NCBI RefSeq assembly: GCF_048569485.1
Contig: NC_134354.1
Span: 689,245,584 to 689,309,583, forward strand
Direction: 5' to 3'
DNA from: Anomaloglossus baeobatrachus
Taxonomy: Eukaryota > Chordata > Amphibia > Anura > Aromobatidae
DNA: 64,000 nt
Translations under genes and position numbers: made by a program
Shown here: piece after piece, positions 43,271 to 56,462 of the stretch
How positions within the stretch are numbered: position 1 is the stretch's first letter
How the letters are laid out: every line of letters begins with the position of its first letter
The notes under the pieces: generated by a model
Database searches by the model: none
What the model was told of the DNA's origin: nothing
The model's input: only the letters and a program-made list of their open reading frames with translations

Positions 43271-46200
43271 GGGACGTCCAAAAGCAGTCCCTGGGTGGGT
43301 AAATTAATACCTCAAGTTTGGACTGTAAAAACAGCCCTTCCCTACATGGAGGCAACCGCCGCCTGCAGGACTCTTCTACTTAGGCCGGCATCCGCCTAAG
43401 CGTAGGCATGCACCTGATAACGCTTGGTGAAGGTGTGCAGACTCGCCCAGGTAGCCGCCTGGCACACCTGCTGAGCCGTAGCCTGGTGCCGTAATGTCCA
43501 GGACGCACCCACGGCTCTGGTAGAATGGGCCTTCAGCCCTGATGGAACCGAAAGCCCAGCAGAACGGTAGGCTTCAAGAATTGGTTCCTTGATCCATCGA
43601 GCCAGGGTGGATTTGGAAGCCTGCGACCCTTTGCGCTGACCAGCGACAAGTACAAAGAGTGCATCCGAGCGGCGCAGGGGCGCCGTGCGGGAAATGTAGA
43701 TTCTGAGCGCTCTCATCAGATCCAACAAATGCAAATCCAATTCATATCGATGAACTGGATGAGGACAAAAGGAAGGTAAGGAGATATCCTGACTGAGATA
43801 AAAAGGGGGATACCACCTTAGGGAGAAACCCCGGAATCAGGCGCAGCACTACCTTGTCTTGGTGAAACACCAGGAAGGGAGCTTTGGATGACCGCGCTGC
43901 TAGCTCGGACACTCTCTGAGGAGACGTGACCGCTACCAAAAAGGCCACTTTCTGTGAAAGTCGAGAAAGTGAAACATCCCTCAGAGGCTCAAAGGGCGGC
44001 TCCTGGAGAGCAAATAGTACCCTGTTCAGATCCCATGGGTCTAACGGCCTCTTGTACGGAGGGACAGTGTGACAAACCCCCTGCAGGAACGTGCGTACCT
44101 GAGGAAGTCGTACTATGCGCTTCTGAAAGAATACAGACAGCGCTGGGACTCGTCCGTTAAGAGAGCCGAGCGACAAACCTTTTCCCAAACCAGATTGCAG
44201 GAAGGAAGGAAAAGTAGGCAATGCAAATGTCCAGGGAGACACTCCCTGAGCAGAGCACTAAGATAAGAATATCTTCCACGTCTTGTGGTGGATCTTGGCA
44301 GACGTCGGCTTCCTAGCCCGTCTCATGGTGACAATGACGTCTTGAGATAATCCTGAAGACGCTAGGATCCAGGACTCAATGGCCACACAGTCAGGTTCAG
44401 GGCTGTAGAATTCAGATGGAAAAAACGGCCCTTGGGACAGTAAGTCTGGCCGGTCTGGTAGTGCCCACGGTTGGCCGACCGTGAGATGCCACAGATGCAG
44501 GTACCACGACCTCCTCGGTCAGTCTGGGGCGACGAGGATGGCGCGGCGGCAATCGGAGCTGATCTTGCGTAGCCCTCTGGGCAACAGTGTCAGAGGGGGA
44601 GACACATAGGGTAGGTGGAACTGCGACCAATCCTGAACTAAGGCGCCTGCCGCCAGAGCTCTTTGATCGTGAGACCGCGCCATGAAAATCGGGCCCTTGT
44701 TGTTGTGCCGAGACGCCATTAGGTCGACGTCCGGCCTCCTCCAGCGGCTACAGATTTCTTGAGACCCGTCCGGGTGCAGAGACCATTCCCCTGCGTCCCT
44801 GCCCTGGCGACTGAGGAAGCCTGCTTCCCAGTTTTCTACGCCCGGGATGTGAACTGCGGATATGGTGTATGCTCTGTCTTCCACCCACATCAGAATCCGC
44901 CGGACTTCCTGGGAGGCTTGCCGACTGCGTGTTCCGCCTTGGTGGTTGATGTATGCCACCGCTGCGAAGTTGTCCGACTGAATTCGGATCTGTTTGCCTT
45001 CCAGCCTCTGCTGGAAGGCTTGCAGGGCAAGATACCCTGCCCAGATTTCCAGAACATTGATCTGAAGGGTGGACTCCTCTGAAGAGAGTCCTTGCCCGTC
45101 TGAGAAAGGGGTACGTTCCTGTCTAGGGACGTTGACTTCCCATCCCATTGGCGAAGAATGTCCTATAGAAGTGGACGCAGATGAAACTGCGCGAAAAAGA
45201 CTGCCTCTGCATGAGGCGTCTTAAGGGGTGTGACTGGCCTTGAAGGAGAGACTGCACCCCCGTCTGTAGTGAACGCTGTATGTCCAGCGGGAGCTGCACT
45301 ATCGCTGAGAGAGTGTGAAGCTCCATGCCAAGATATGTCAGCGATTGGGTCGGTGTCAGATTTAACTTTGAAAAGTTTATGATCCACCCGAAACTCTGGA
45401 GAGTCTCCAGCGCCACGTTCAGGCTGTGTTGGCATGCCTCTTGAGAGGGTGCCTTGACAAGTAGATCGTCCAAGTAAGGGATCACAGAGTGACCCTGAGA
45501 GTGTAGGACTACTCCCACTGCTGCCATGAACTTGTGAAAAGCCGTGGGGCTGTCGCCAGACGGAAGGGCAGGGCTACGAACTGAAGATGCTCGTCTTCAA
45601 TAACGAATCGTAGCCAACACCGGTGCTCTGGAGCAATCGGCACGTGGAGATAAGCATCCTGATGTCTATTGACGCTAGGAAATCTCCTTGAGACATTGAG
45701 GCAATGACGGAGCGGAGGGATTCCATCCGGAACCGCCTGGTTTTCACGTGCTTGTTGAGCAGGTTTAGGTCCAAAACGGAACGGAAGAGCCGTCGTTTTT
45801 TGGTACCACAACCGGATTGGAGTAAAAACCGTATCTTGTTCCTGAGGAGGAACAGGGATTACCACTCCTTCTGCCTGCAGAAGAGCATCGGCTCGGTCGG
45901 GAGGTGAGGAAGTTCTGAAAATCTAGTCGGAGGACGAGAACAGAACTCTATCCTGTACACGTGAGACAAAATGTCTCTCACCCACCGGTCTTTGACCTGT
46001 GGCAGCTAAATGTCGCCAAGCGGGAGAGTCTGCCACCGACCGCGGATGCGGAAAGAGAGAGCTGAACGTCATGAGGAAACCGCCTTGGTAGCGGTTCCTC
46101 CGGCTGCCTTCCTTGGGCGTGATTGAGCCTGCCAGGAATCTGCGCCACTCTGAGCTTTTTGAGTCCTTTTGGACGAGGACAATTGGGACCTGCCCGAGCC

Positions 46201-47459
46201 TGGGAAGGACCGAAACCTCGACTGTCCCTTCCTCTGTTGTTGTTTGATCTGGGCTGGTGTAAGGAAGAGTCCTTACCCTTGGACTGTTTAATGATTTCAT
46301 CCAATCGCTCACCAAACAACAGTCTGTCACCAGATAATGGCAAACCGGTTAAGCACTTTTTTGGAAGCAGAATCTGCTTTCCAGTCCCTCAACCACAAGG
46401 CTCTGCGTAAAACCACGGAGTTGGCGGACGCCACTGACGTACGGCTCGTAGAGTGCAGGACAGCATTAATAGCGTAAGTCGCAATGCAGACATTGCGAGG
46501 TTAAGGACGCCATCTGCGGCACAGATGTACATGTGACAGTGTCCACGTGCGCAAGACCAGCTGAAAAAGCTTGGAATGCCCATACGGCTGCGAATGCCGG
46601 AGCAACCGACACGCCGAGCGCTTCATAGACAGAATTCAACCAGAGGACCATCTGTCTGTCAATGGCATCTTTAAGTGAAGTCCCATCTTCCACTGCAACT
46701 ATGGATCTAGCCGCAAGCCTGGAGATTGGGGGATCCACCTTTGGACACTGGGTCCAGCGCTTGACCACGTCAGGGAGAAAAAAGGATAACGTGTATCCTT
46801 AATACGATTGGAGAACGCTTATCTGGATAAGTGTGGTGTTTCCGGACTGCTTCTCTGAAGTCAGAGTGGCCAGAAAAGTACTCAATATACGCTTGAGATA
46901 CTGAAAAGGGATTTCTCCTGCTGTGAAGCTGACTCCTCCACCGGAGGAGCTGAGGGAGAAATATCCAACATTCCCTTGATGGACGCTAGAAGATCATTCA
47001 CTATGGCGTCACCATCCGGAGTATCCGGATTGAGAGCGGTCTCAGGATCAGAATCCTGATCAGCTACGTTTGCCTCATCATACAGAGAGTCCTGCTGGGA
47101 CCCTAACCAGTGGTGAAGGCGAGTGCCGCTCCCAGCGAGCTCGCTTAGACTGTCTGGGACTGTCGTCCGTGTCAGAGCCTGCGCCCTGGGATGCATGGGA
47201 CCCCCCCGGAGCACTGATTTGTTCCAAATGAGGGCGGCCAGGGAGCATTGTATCAACATTGCCCATGGTCCGTCTGGACTGCAAAGTCTCTAAGATGTTA
47301 GTCACAGTCACAGACCTATCAGCCGAAACTGCAACTCCGTCCCTGTCCCTGGACAGGGTTCACAGGTGGTTCCTTTGGCCACCTCTAGCAGAGATCCCGG
47401 CTGACCAAGTGCTACAGGGGAGCATTGCACACAATGGGGACAGTGGAACCTGCCGTGTG

Positions 47460-47850
47460 GAACAGTATCACATGCAGTACAAGCAGCATAGAAAGCCTGT
47501 GCCTTGGCACCCTTTCTTTTTTGCTGCTGTTGTCTAGCCATCTAGAAGCATATAGCCAAGAATAGCGACCGTACAGTGCAATGTATAGCATACAAGCAGA
47601 AAGTACAAATGAACACTTCAGCACATGCAGTACAAGCAGCATAGAAAGCCTGTGCCTTAGCACCCTTGTTTTTTTGCTGCTGTTGTCCAGCCATCTAGGA
47701 GTATATAGCCAAGAATAGCGACCGTACAGTGCAGTGTATAGCATACCAGCATAAAGTACAAATGAACACTTCAGCACATGCAATACAAGCAGCCTAGACA
47801 GCCTGTGCCTTAGCACCCTTGCTGTTTGCTGCTGTAGTCTAGCCATCTAG
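47460..47850 (-). repeat. Triple tandem repeat at the gag start of DIRS C
   Basis: Three units of about 150 bases each contain CAGTACAAGCAGCATAG or a close variant, a Gln-codon run and the same downstream leader. Copies A and B have the unit only once. Confidence 0.75.
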
Positions 47851-48950
47851 GCATAAAGTACTAATGGCATTAGTGGGGTCAGCACTTCAGGTGCTGCTTA
47901 CCGCCCGCACAAAGGCGGGTGTGTGGTCGCCCGAATCCTGTGACTGGTTGCCCAGAGCTTGTCTCCCTTCTCCAGCCCAGACCGCGTGCAGGAATGGCTG
48001 CCGGCGTCTTGTGAAGAGGGGCGGGCCGTGGGCGTGCCCCAGACAAGAGCGGGAAACTGGCGTCCCACTGTGTCCAGTGAAGGGGGCTGGAGAATGCAAA
48101 GCAGACTCCAGCTCTCGGCGCTGACTGTCTGTACAGCGTCCCGCCCCTCCCCTGACTGGCAGGGCTGGGGGCGGGAACGAAGCGAAAACTAGGCCGCAAA
48201 GCCGGGGACTCGAGTAATAAGCGCGGCCGTCCTATGTGCACGGCCAGCGCGGAAGTCCCCGGCGCACCACAAGTCCCAGCCGCGCCACAGTGTAAAACAC
48301 CCCGCAGCGGCCGGCGCGGCAGTTTCTAACACATAAATTCACTCAGCTAAGCTGCAGTGAATAATAGCACAAGCGCTCCGCGCTGTTGTCCCCGGCGCAC
48401 TAGCACTCCCAGCAATGCTGGTGTGTGTGCGCGATGTGTACGGGGACACAGAGTACCTTAATGTAGCAGGGCCCTGTCCCTGACGATACCCAGCTCCATA
48501 TCCAGCAGGATCTCCGGGTCTGTGGATGGAGCCCGGTCTCAGTGCCTGGAGACCGGTAAGATCCCACTTCACCCAGAGCCCCGAGGGGGGATGGGGAAGG
48601 AAAACAGCATGTGGGCTCCAGCCTCCGTACCCGCAATGGGTACCTCAACCTTAACAAACACCCGACAAAAGTGGGGTGAGAAGGGAGCATGCTGGGGGCC
48701 CCATTTGGGCCCACTTTTCTTCCAACCGACATAGTCAGCAGCTGCTGCTGACTAAAAACAGTGGAGCTATGCGTGGATGTCTGACCTCCTTCGCACAAAG
48801 CATGAAAACTGAAGCAGCCCGTGATCCACGGGGGGTGTATATGCAGAAGGGGAGGGGCCTTACACTTTTTAGTGTAATACTTTGTGTGGCCTCCGGAGGC
48901 AGTAGCTATACACCCAATCGTCTGGGTCTCCCAATGGAGCGCAGAAGAAA

Positions 48951-49268
48951 AAATTGTTTTTGCATTCCTGTATTCTGAGAGGTATAGCTTTATTTTTCAC
49001 AGATTGATCTGTAAGGCAGCTTGTTTTCTGCAGGAGATGTTTTCTTGAAACATTTTTATTTAGATATTGACTGTCAGCTGTATGAATTAATCAAAGTGGA
49101 ATAAAATGTAATTTTCTCCCCCCCAGTGTTCATTGAAGGAGTTACACTAGTGTGAGTTTCATAGACTTTTACTCAAACAAAAGTATGCTTTATTTCCTAT
49201 ACACAGTGTTTAACTTGGTCTGATCAGTTGTATAATGTATAGTAATGAACCTGCATTGCAATACATTA
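48951..49268. other. No gene, short spacer between DIRS C and the next repeat
   Basis: This is AT-rich DNA with no coding frame and no clear element. Confidence 0.5.
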
Positions 49269-49659
49269 TACAAGTGCTTCTCAATAGACTATCAAAAAGT
49301 TAAAATTTCAGTAATTCAATACAAAAAGTGAAAACAGTTATTACAAAGAAGGGAATTTTGTTACTTACCGTAAATTCCTTTTCTTCTAGCTCCTATTGGG
49401 AGACCCAGACGATTGGGTGTATAGCACTGCCTCCGGAGGCCACACAAAGCAATTACACTAAAAAATGTAAGGCCCCTCCCCTTCTGGCTATACACCCCCA
49501 GTGGGATCACTGGCTCACCAGTTTTAGTGCAAAAGCAAGAAGGAGGAAAGCCAATAACTGGTTTAAACAAATTCACTCCGAAGTAACGTCGGAGAACTGA
49601 AAAACCATTCAACATGAACAACATGTGTACCCGAAAAACCACCAAAAATCCCGAAGGAC

Positions 49660-49770
49660 AACAGGGCGGGTGCTGGGTCTCCCAATAGGAGCTAGAAGAA
49701 AAGGAATTTACGGTAAGTAACAAAATTCCCTTCTTCTTCGGCGCTCCATTGGGAGACCCAGACGATTGGG
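49660..49770. repeat. DIRS D internal complementary region
   Basis: GGGTCTCCCAATAGGAGCTA and TCGGCGCTCCATTGGGAGAC lie back to back, complementary to the ends of copy D. Confidence 0.8.
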
Positions 49771-52700
49771 ACGTCCAAAAGCTGTCCCTGGGTGGGTAAA
49801 GAAATACCTCATGTTAGAGCTGCAAAGACAGCCCTCCCCTACGGGGAGGCAACTGCCGCCTGCAGGACTCTTCTACCTAGGCTGGCGTCCGCCGAAGCAT
49901 AGGTATGCACCTGATAATGTTTGGTGAAAGTGTGCAGACTCGACCAGGTAGCTGCCTGGCACACCTGTTGAGCCGTAGCCTGGTGTCGTAATGCCCAGGA
50001 CGCACCCACGGCTCTGGTAGAATGGGCCTTCAGCCCTGATGGAACCGGAAGCCCAGCAGAACGGTAGGCTTCAAGAATTGGTTCTTTGATCCATCGAGCC
50101 AGGGTGGCTTTGGAAGCCTGCGACCCCTTGCGCTTACCAGCGACAAGGACAAAGAGTGCATCAGAGCGGCGCAGAGGCGCCGTGCGGGAAATGTAGATTC
50201 TGAGTGCTCTCACCAGATCTAACAAATGTAAATCCTTTTCATACCGGTGAACCGGATGAGGACAAAAAGAAGGTAAGGAGATATCCTGATTAATATGAAA
50301 CGAGGATACTACCTTAGGGAGAAACTCCTGAATGGGGCGCAGCACTACCTTGTCCTGGTGGACCACCAGGAAGGGAGCCTTGGATGACAGCGCTGCTAGC
50401 TCAGACACTCTCCGAAGAGACGTGATCGCTACCAGAAAGGCCACTTTCCGTGATAGTCGAGAGAGTGAAACATCCGTCAGAGACTCGAAAGGCGACTTCT
50501 GGAGAGCAACTAGTACCCTGTTCAGATCCCATGGATCTAACGGCCGCTCGTACGGGGGGACGATATGACCAAACCCCCTGCAGGAACGTGCGTACCTGCG
50601 GACGTCGTGCTAGACGCTTCTGAAAAAAACACCAATAGCGCAGAGACTTGCCCTTTAAGGGAGCCGAGCGACAAGCCCTTTTCCAACCCAGATTGCAGGA
50701 AGGAAAGAAAAGTAGGCCATGCCAATGGCCAGGGGGACACTCCTTGTACAGAGCACCAGTAAAAGAAAATCTTCCACTTCCGTGGTAGATCTTAGCAGAC
50801 GTGGGCTTCATAGCCTGTCTCATGGTGGCAACGACCCCGTGGGATAATCCAGAGGACACTAGGATCTAGGACGTAATGGCCACACAGTAGGTTCAGGGCC
50901 GTAGAATTCAGATGGAAAAACGGCCCTTGGGACAGTAAGTCTGGCCGGTCTGGTAGTGCCCACGGTTGACCGACCGTGAGATGCCTGTCGCCAGAGCTCT
51001 TTGATCGTCATGAAAACCGGGACCTTGCTGTTGTGCCGATTCGTGAAACCCGTCCGGGTGCAGAGACCATTCTCCTGCGTCCACGCCCTGGTGACTGAGG
51101 AAGTCTGCTTCCCAGTTTTCTACGCCCGGGATGTGAACTGCGGATATGGTGTATGCTCTGTCTTCCACCCCTAGCAGAATCCGGCGGACTTCCTGGGAGG
51201 CTCGCCGACTGCGTAGTCCGCCTTGGTGGTTGATGTATGCCACCGCTGTGGATTGTCCGACTGAATTCGGATCTGTTTGCCTTCCAGCCACTGCAGGAAG
51301 TCTTGCAGGGCCATATGCACTGCCCAGAGCTCCAGACAATTGATCTGAAGAGTGGACTCCTCTGAAGAGAGTCCTTGATCGTCTGAGAAAGGGGGACGTT
51401 CCTGTGTAGGGACATCGACTTCCCCTCCCATTAGCGAAGAATGTTCTATTGAAGTGGACGCAGATGAAACTGCGTGAAAGGGACTGCCTCTGGATGAGGT
51501 GTCTCCTTGAAGGAGAGACTGCACCCCCGTCTGTAGTGATCGCTGTTTGTCCAGTGGAAGCTTCACCATCGCTGAGAGTGTGTGAAACCCCAAGCTAAGA
51601 TATGCCAGCGATTGGGTTTAACTTTGAAAAGTTGAGGACCCACCCGAAACTCTGGGAAGTCTCCAGCGCCATGTTCAGGCTGTGTTGGCATGCCTCTTAA
51701 AAGAGTGCCTTGACAAGTAGATGGTCTAAGTAAGGGATCACAGGGTGACCCTGAGAGTGCGGGAGTGGTCCCACTGCTGCCATGAACTTGGTGAAAACCC
51801 GTGGGGCTGTCGCCAGACCGAAGGGTAGGGCTACGAACCGAAGATGCTCGTCTTCAATAACGAATCGTAGCAAACGCCGGTGCTCTGGAGCAATCGGCAC
51901 GTGGAGATAAGCATCCTGATGTCTATTGATGCTAGGAAATCTCCTTGAGACATTGAGGCAATGACGGAGCGGAGGGATTCCATCCGGAACCGCCTGGTTT
52001 TCACGTGCTTGTTGAGCAGTTTAAGGTCCAGAACGGAACGGAAGGAGTCGTCCTATTTTGTCACCCCGACCAGATCGGAGTAAAAAGTGTCTCTTGTTCC
52101 TGAGGAGGAACCGGGATTACGACTCCTACTGCCTGCAGAAGAGCCTCGGCTCGGCCGGTGAGGAAGTTTTTGCGACAAACTGTCTCTCACCCACCGGCCA
52201 TTGACCTGTGGCAGTTAAATGTCGCTAAAGCGGGGGAGTCTGCCACCGACCGCGGAGAGAGAGGGCTGAAAGTCATGAGGAAACCGCCTTGGTAGCGGTT
52301 CCTCCGGCTGCCTTCTCCGGGCGTGATTGAGCCCGCCAGGAACCTGCGCCCCTCTGAGCCTTTTGAGTCCTGTTGGACGAGGGCAATTGGGACGTGCCCG
52401 AGCCTGGGAAGGACCGAAACCTCGACTGTCCCTTCTCCTGATGGGTCTTGTTTGATAGCTGGGGTAAGGAAGAATCCGTACCCTTGGACAGTTGAATGAT
52501 TTAATCCAACCGCTCACGAAACAGTCTGTCACCAGATAAAGGCAATCTGGTTAAGCACTTTTGTGGAAGCAGCATCTGCTCCAATCCCTTAACACTAGGA
52601 GCGTAACAACACGGAGTTGGCGGACGCCACTGACGTACGGCTCGTAGAGTCCAGGACAGCATAAACAGCTTGAGTCGCAATGCCGACATTGCGAGGTGAA

Positions 52701-53574
52701 GGACGCTACTGCGGCCAAGATGTACATGTGACCGCGTCCCTCTGCGCAATACTAGCTGAAATAGCTTGGAGTACCTCTATGGCTGCGAATGCCGGGGCAA
52801 CCGACCCGCCGATAGGGCTCTGTCTGTCAATGGCATCTTTAAGTGAATTCCCATCTTCCACTGCAACTAAAGATCTAGCCGCAAGCCTGGAGATTGGGGG
52901 ATCCACCCTTGGAGCGCTTGAGCACGTCAGGGGGGAAGAAACAACGCGTATCTTCAATACGGTTGGAGAAACGCTTATCGGGATAAGCGTGGTGTTTCTG
53001 GACTGCTTCTCTGGAGTCAGAGTGACCAGAAAAGTACTCAATATACGCTTGAGATACCGAAATAGGGATTTCTTCTGCTGTGAAGCTGACCCCTCCACTG
53101 GAGGAGTTGAGGGAGAAATACCCAACCTTCCATTGATGGACGCTATAAGATTATTCACTATAGCGTCACCATCCGGTGTATCCGGATTGAGAGCGGTCTC
53201 AGGATCGGAATCCTGAACAGCTACGTCTGCCTCATCATACAGAGAGTACTGTGATGAAGTCGAGGGCCGTTCTTAGGGAGCTCGCTTAGGCCGTCTGGGA
53301 CTGTCGTCCGTGTCAGAGCCTGCACCCTGGGATGCATGGGACCCTCCTGGAGCCATGATTTGTTTCGAAATCAGGGTGGCCAGGGGCATTGAATCAACAT
53401 TGCCCAAGGTCTGTCTGGACTGCAAAGTCTGTAAGATGTTAGTCATAGCCACAGACAATATATCAGCGGAAACTGCAACTCCGTCCCTGTCCCTGGACAG
53501 GGATCACAGGTGGTTCTTTTGGCCACCTGTAGCAGAGACCCCGTTGAGTAATTGCACACACTGGGGGTCCTGGA

Positions 53575-54150
53575 ACAGTCGCATGCAGTACAAGCAGCAT
53601 AGAAAGCCTGTGCCTTGGCACCCATGCCTTTTTTTTTTTTTGCTGTTGCTGTCTAGCCATCTAGGAGCATTAGCCAAGAACAGCGACCGTACAGTGCAAT
53701 GTATAGCATACAAGCATGAAGTACAATAAACACTTCAGCACATGCAGTACAAGGAGCATAGAAAGCCTGTGCCTCGGCACCTTTGCTTTTCTGCTGCCGT
53801 TGTCTAGTTATTCAGGAGCATTAGCCAGGAAAAGCGACATACAGTGAATGTACAAGCATGAAAATAAACTCTGCAGTACATGCAATCCAAGCAGCATTGA
53901 AAGCTTGTGCCTTAGCACCATTGCTGTTTGCTGCCGCTGTCTAGCCATCTAGGCGGGTAGACAGCCAAGAATAGCCCTTACAGTGCAATGTAAAGCATAC
54001 AAGCATAAAGGACACATGACACTGCAGCACATGCAAGACAAGCAGCATATAGAGTCTGTGCTTTAGCACCCCTGATCTTTTGCTGCTGTTTCTAGGTCTG
54101 CATCCTGAATAGCGACCGTACAAAAGTACAACAGGACACTTCGGCATTAG
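53575..54150 (-). repeat. Fourfold tandem repeat at the gag start of DIRS D
   Basis: Four diverged units start near 53582, 53742, 53880 and 54031, each with ACAAGCAGCAT-like and GCCTGTGCCTTGGCACC-like blocks. This is the same unit as the three in copy C. Confidence 0.7.
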
Positions 54151-55492
54151 TGGGTCAGCACTTTAGTTGCCGCTTACCGCCCGCACAAAAGCGGGTGTGT
54201 GGCGCCGGAATCCTGTGCTGGTAGCTCAGTGTCTCCGTTTTCCCGCTCTGCGTGCCGGAATGGCTGCCGGCGTCCAGAGGAGAGGGGCGGGCCGAGGGCG
54301 TGCCTGAGACAAGAGCGGGAACCCGGCGCCCACTGTGTCTAGTAAAGGGGGCTGGAGAATGCAAATAAGGCTCCAGCCCTCGGCGCTGCTATAGAACAGC
54401 GTCTCTCCCTGTCCCTGAGTGACAGGGTGGGGGCGGGAACGAAGCGGCACTAGGCCGCAAAAGCCGGGGACTAAAGTTAGAAGCGCCGCCGCCGTAAAAG
54501 CGCGGTCGGCGCGTCCCCGGCGCACTACAAGTCGCAGCTGCGCCGCCGCTCCAGGGGCGGTCGGCGCGGCGGTCCCCACACGTAAAGTCCCCCAGTAATC
54601 TGCAGGGACTATAAGCACAGCGCTACAGTCCCCGGCGCACTAGCACACCCAGCAAGCCTGGAGTGTGCGTGGCCTGCCATACGGGGACACAGAGTACCTG
54701 AAAGTTGCAGGGCCTTGTCCCTGAACGGCACTCCCGCTCCACATCCAGCAGGTTCTATGGGTCTGTGGATGGAGCCCGGCCTCAGGGCTTGGTGGCCGGA
54801 AAGATCCCACTTCCTCAGAGCCCCTCAGGGGGATGGGGAAGGAAAACAGCATGTGGGCTCCAGCCTCCGTACCAGCAATAGGTACCTCAACCTTACAAAC
54901 CGCAAGTGGGGTGAGAAGGGAGCATGCTGGGGGCCCTAGTATGGGCCCTCTTTTCTTCCATCCGATATAGTCAGCAGCTACTGCTGACTGAACAGTGGAG
55001 CTTATGCATGGATGTCTGACCTCCTTCGCACAAAGCAGAAAAACTGGTGAGCCAGTGATCCCACTGGGGGTGTATAGCCAGAAGGGGAGGGGCCTTACAC
55101 TTTTTAGTGTAATTGCTTTGTGTGGCCTCCGGAGGCAGTGCTATACACCCAATCATCTGGGTCTCCCAATGGAGCGCCGAAGAAATGATCTATTTCAAGT
55201 GTTTGTTAATGTTGATTATGGCTTACAGGCAATGATCAGCCAGCTTCTTTAGCAAAGACCTTTTGTGGCTTACCCAACACTTAAGAAGCCTTTGCAGGTG
55301 TTGTGGTAATTATTCCAATTTTCTGAGATAATTTGGTTTTTACATTGGCTATAAGCCATAATCAACATTAAACAGAAAAACTCTTGAAATAGATCACCCT
55401 GTAATGACACTATATAAAATATTTGTGTTTCCTTTTGTGTATTGAATTAGTGAAATGAATTAACTTTTTGATGATACTGAAGAGCACTTGTA

Positions 55493-55898
55493 CTGGTCAG
55501 TGTGACACTGACTGAAGCCTTTAAGACCATGCTCCTGGCATGGTCTAACAGACTTTCCGTAACAGGCTGACCCCAGAGGCTGCCATGGTAATGAGTGGGC
55601 TCTTTAGATTATGTCACTGGGGCACCAATTGGGCTTCCCAACTTATGATGCATTGGCAAGTCCTAAGTTGTGAAGGACTTAATAGCAAACATTACAATAC
55701 TGGATGATTGTGACCTTTTAATCTCTAAAAACCAATTGAGTGACAGGACTTACCTGTAAGACAAGTAGGACTAGTCTCCACCAATTATTAACAGTCGTGA
55801 TTAAGCCTTTGACCATTAAAATTTCTAATATCACACCACTTTGTGGGGGTTTAATATTGCAAGTTGTAAATGAAGAAAAAACAAGATTTCAGTCCATC
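55493..55898. other. Intergenic DNA downstream of PCBP2
   Basis: No gene is seen. A short palindrome, ACCATGCTCCTGGCATGGT, lies near 55526. Confidence 0.5.
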
Positions 55899-55904
55899 TT
55901 TATT
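55899..55904 (-). terminator. PCBP2: Poly(A) signal of the distal PCBP2 last exon
   Basis: AATAAA on the minus strand lies about 380 bases after the stop codon of the short-tail exon. It is the first clear signal downstream. Confidence 0.5.
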
Positions 55905-56285
55905 TGTTTTCTGAAAAATTCCTGACGTTACAGAACTAAATTGAAATGCCTTTAATACCCCACTCTTTACATTGTGACTTAAATAAAAAACAAAAAATAT
56001 ATAGGCAACAGGACAAACTTATGAAACTAAAATCTGTATCAGCAGGTTTTAACAGCGGGAAAAGGATAAACAAAATTTTAGTTAAAATGCTGTCACTTCA
56101 TTTAAAAAAAAAAAAAAAAGTTGACGAGTGGATGAAGAAAAGCACGATGAAACTGAAAATTTGCAAACTAGTTAAAACCTGAAGAAAAAAATAAAAAGAT
56201 GGGGAGAAAAAAAAAAAAATACAAAACTTTGCAGAGCTATGCAGACTGACATGAGCTAAACAGAGGAAGAGATGTTGGAAGATGT

Positions 56286-56322
56286 TTAACTGCTTCCCAT
56301 GCCACCAGCTTCTGAAGAAAGC
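56286..56322 (-). CDS. PCBP2: PCBP2 distal last exon, short tail
   Basis: This coding part adds LSSEAGGMGSS and a TAA stop after the KH3 exon. A pyrimidine-rich acceptor (TTTTTCTGTTTAG) precedes it. The first base G completes the AGG (Arg) codon begun as AG at the end of the KH3 exon, so the phase is right. The tail is nearly the same as the human PCBP2 ending I remember (LSSETGGMGSS), which is the main reason for naming the gene PCBP2. The 3' untranslated region continues left and holds long T-runs on the coding strand, ending near the AATAAA at 55899-55904. Too short for ordinary gene finding. Confidence 0.85.
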
Positions 56323-56462
56323 CTAAACAGAAAAACAGAAGAGATTTAATGTAAAAATCACATATATGCATCTAACTACCAGAAGTAGTTGCTCTAGAAT
56401 ACAGAAAGTGTGTGCTGTGAATTGCATATGTAATCCACTGGAAGATGTGCTATGCCAAGGTC

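Larger units (their letters stand above)
42859..48950 (-). mobile_element. DIRS-type retrotransposon, copy C (older)
   Basis: This is about 6.1 kb with the full DIRS layout on the minus strand: tyrosine recombinase (about 43.4-44.3 kb), RNase H and polymerase (44.4-45.9 kb) and gag-like region (46.0-47.5 kb). Terminal inverted repeats and an internal complementary region (43160-43270) are present. It is broken in many places (roughly ten or more). Its ends (GAGCGCAGAAGAA at the right) and body are closer to copy D than to A or B. A tandem repeat marks the start of its gag-like region. Confidence 0.85.
49346..55184 (-). mobile_element. DIRS-type retrotransposon, copy D (older)
   Basis: This is about 5.8 kb on the minus strand: tyrosine recombinase (49.84-50.86 kb), RNase H and polymerase (50.9-52.2 kb) and gag-like region (52.2-53.6 kb). 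Terminal inverted repeats and an internal complementary region (49660-49770) are present. It is the most decayed of the four copies, with well over ten breaks and several shortened stretches. Its ends group it with copy C. It sits in a palindromic DNA repeat. Confidence 0.85.
49269..55492. mobile_element. Palindromic DNA repeat, split by DIRS D
   Basis: The left end TACAAGTGCTTCTCAAT with TCAAAAAGTTAAAATT and CAGTAATTCAATACAAAAAG is matched by the inverted copy at 55425-55492, which ends AGAGCACTTGTA. About 80 bases lie left and about 310 right of DIRS D. A second inner pair, GATCTATTTCAAGTGTTTGT and its complement near 55395, makes the inside palindromic too. It is recalled as an abundant fish/frog repeat; the class is not known to me. 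Confidence 0.6.
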
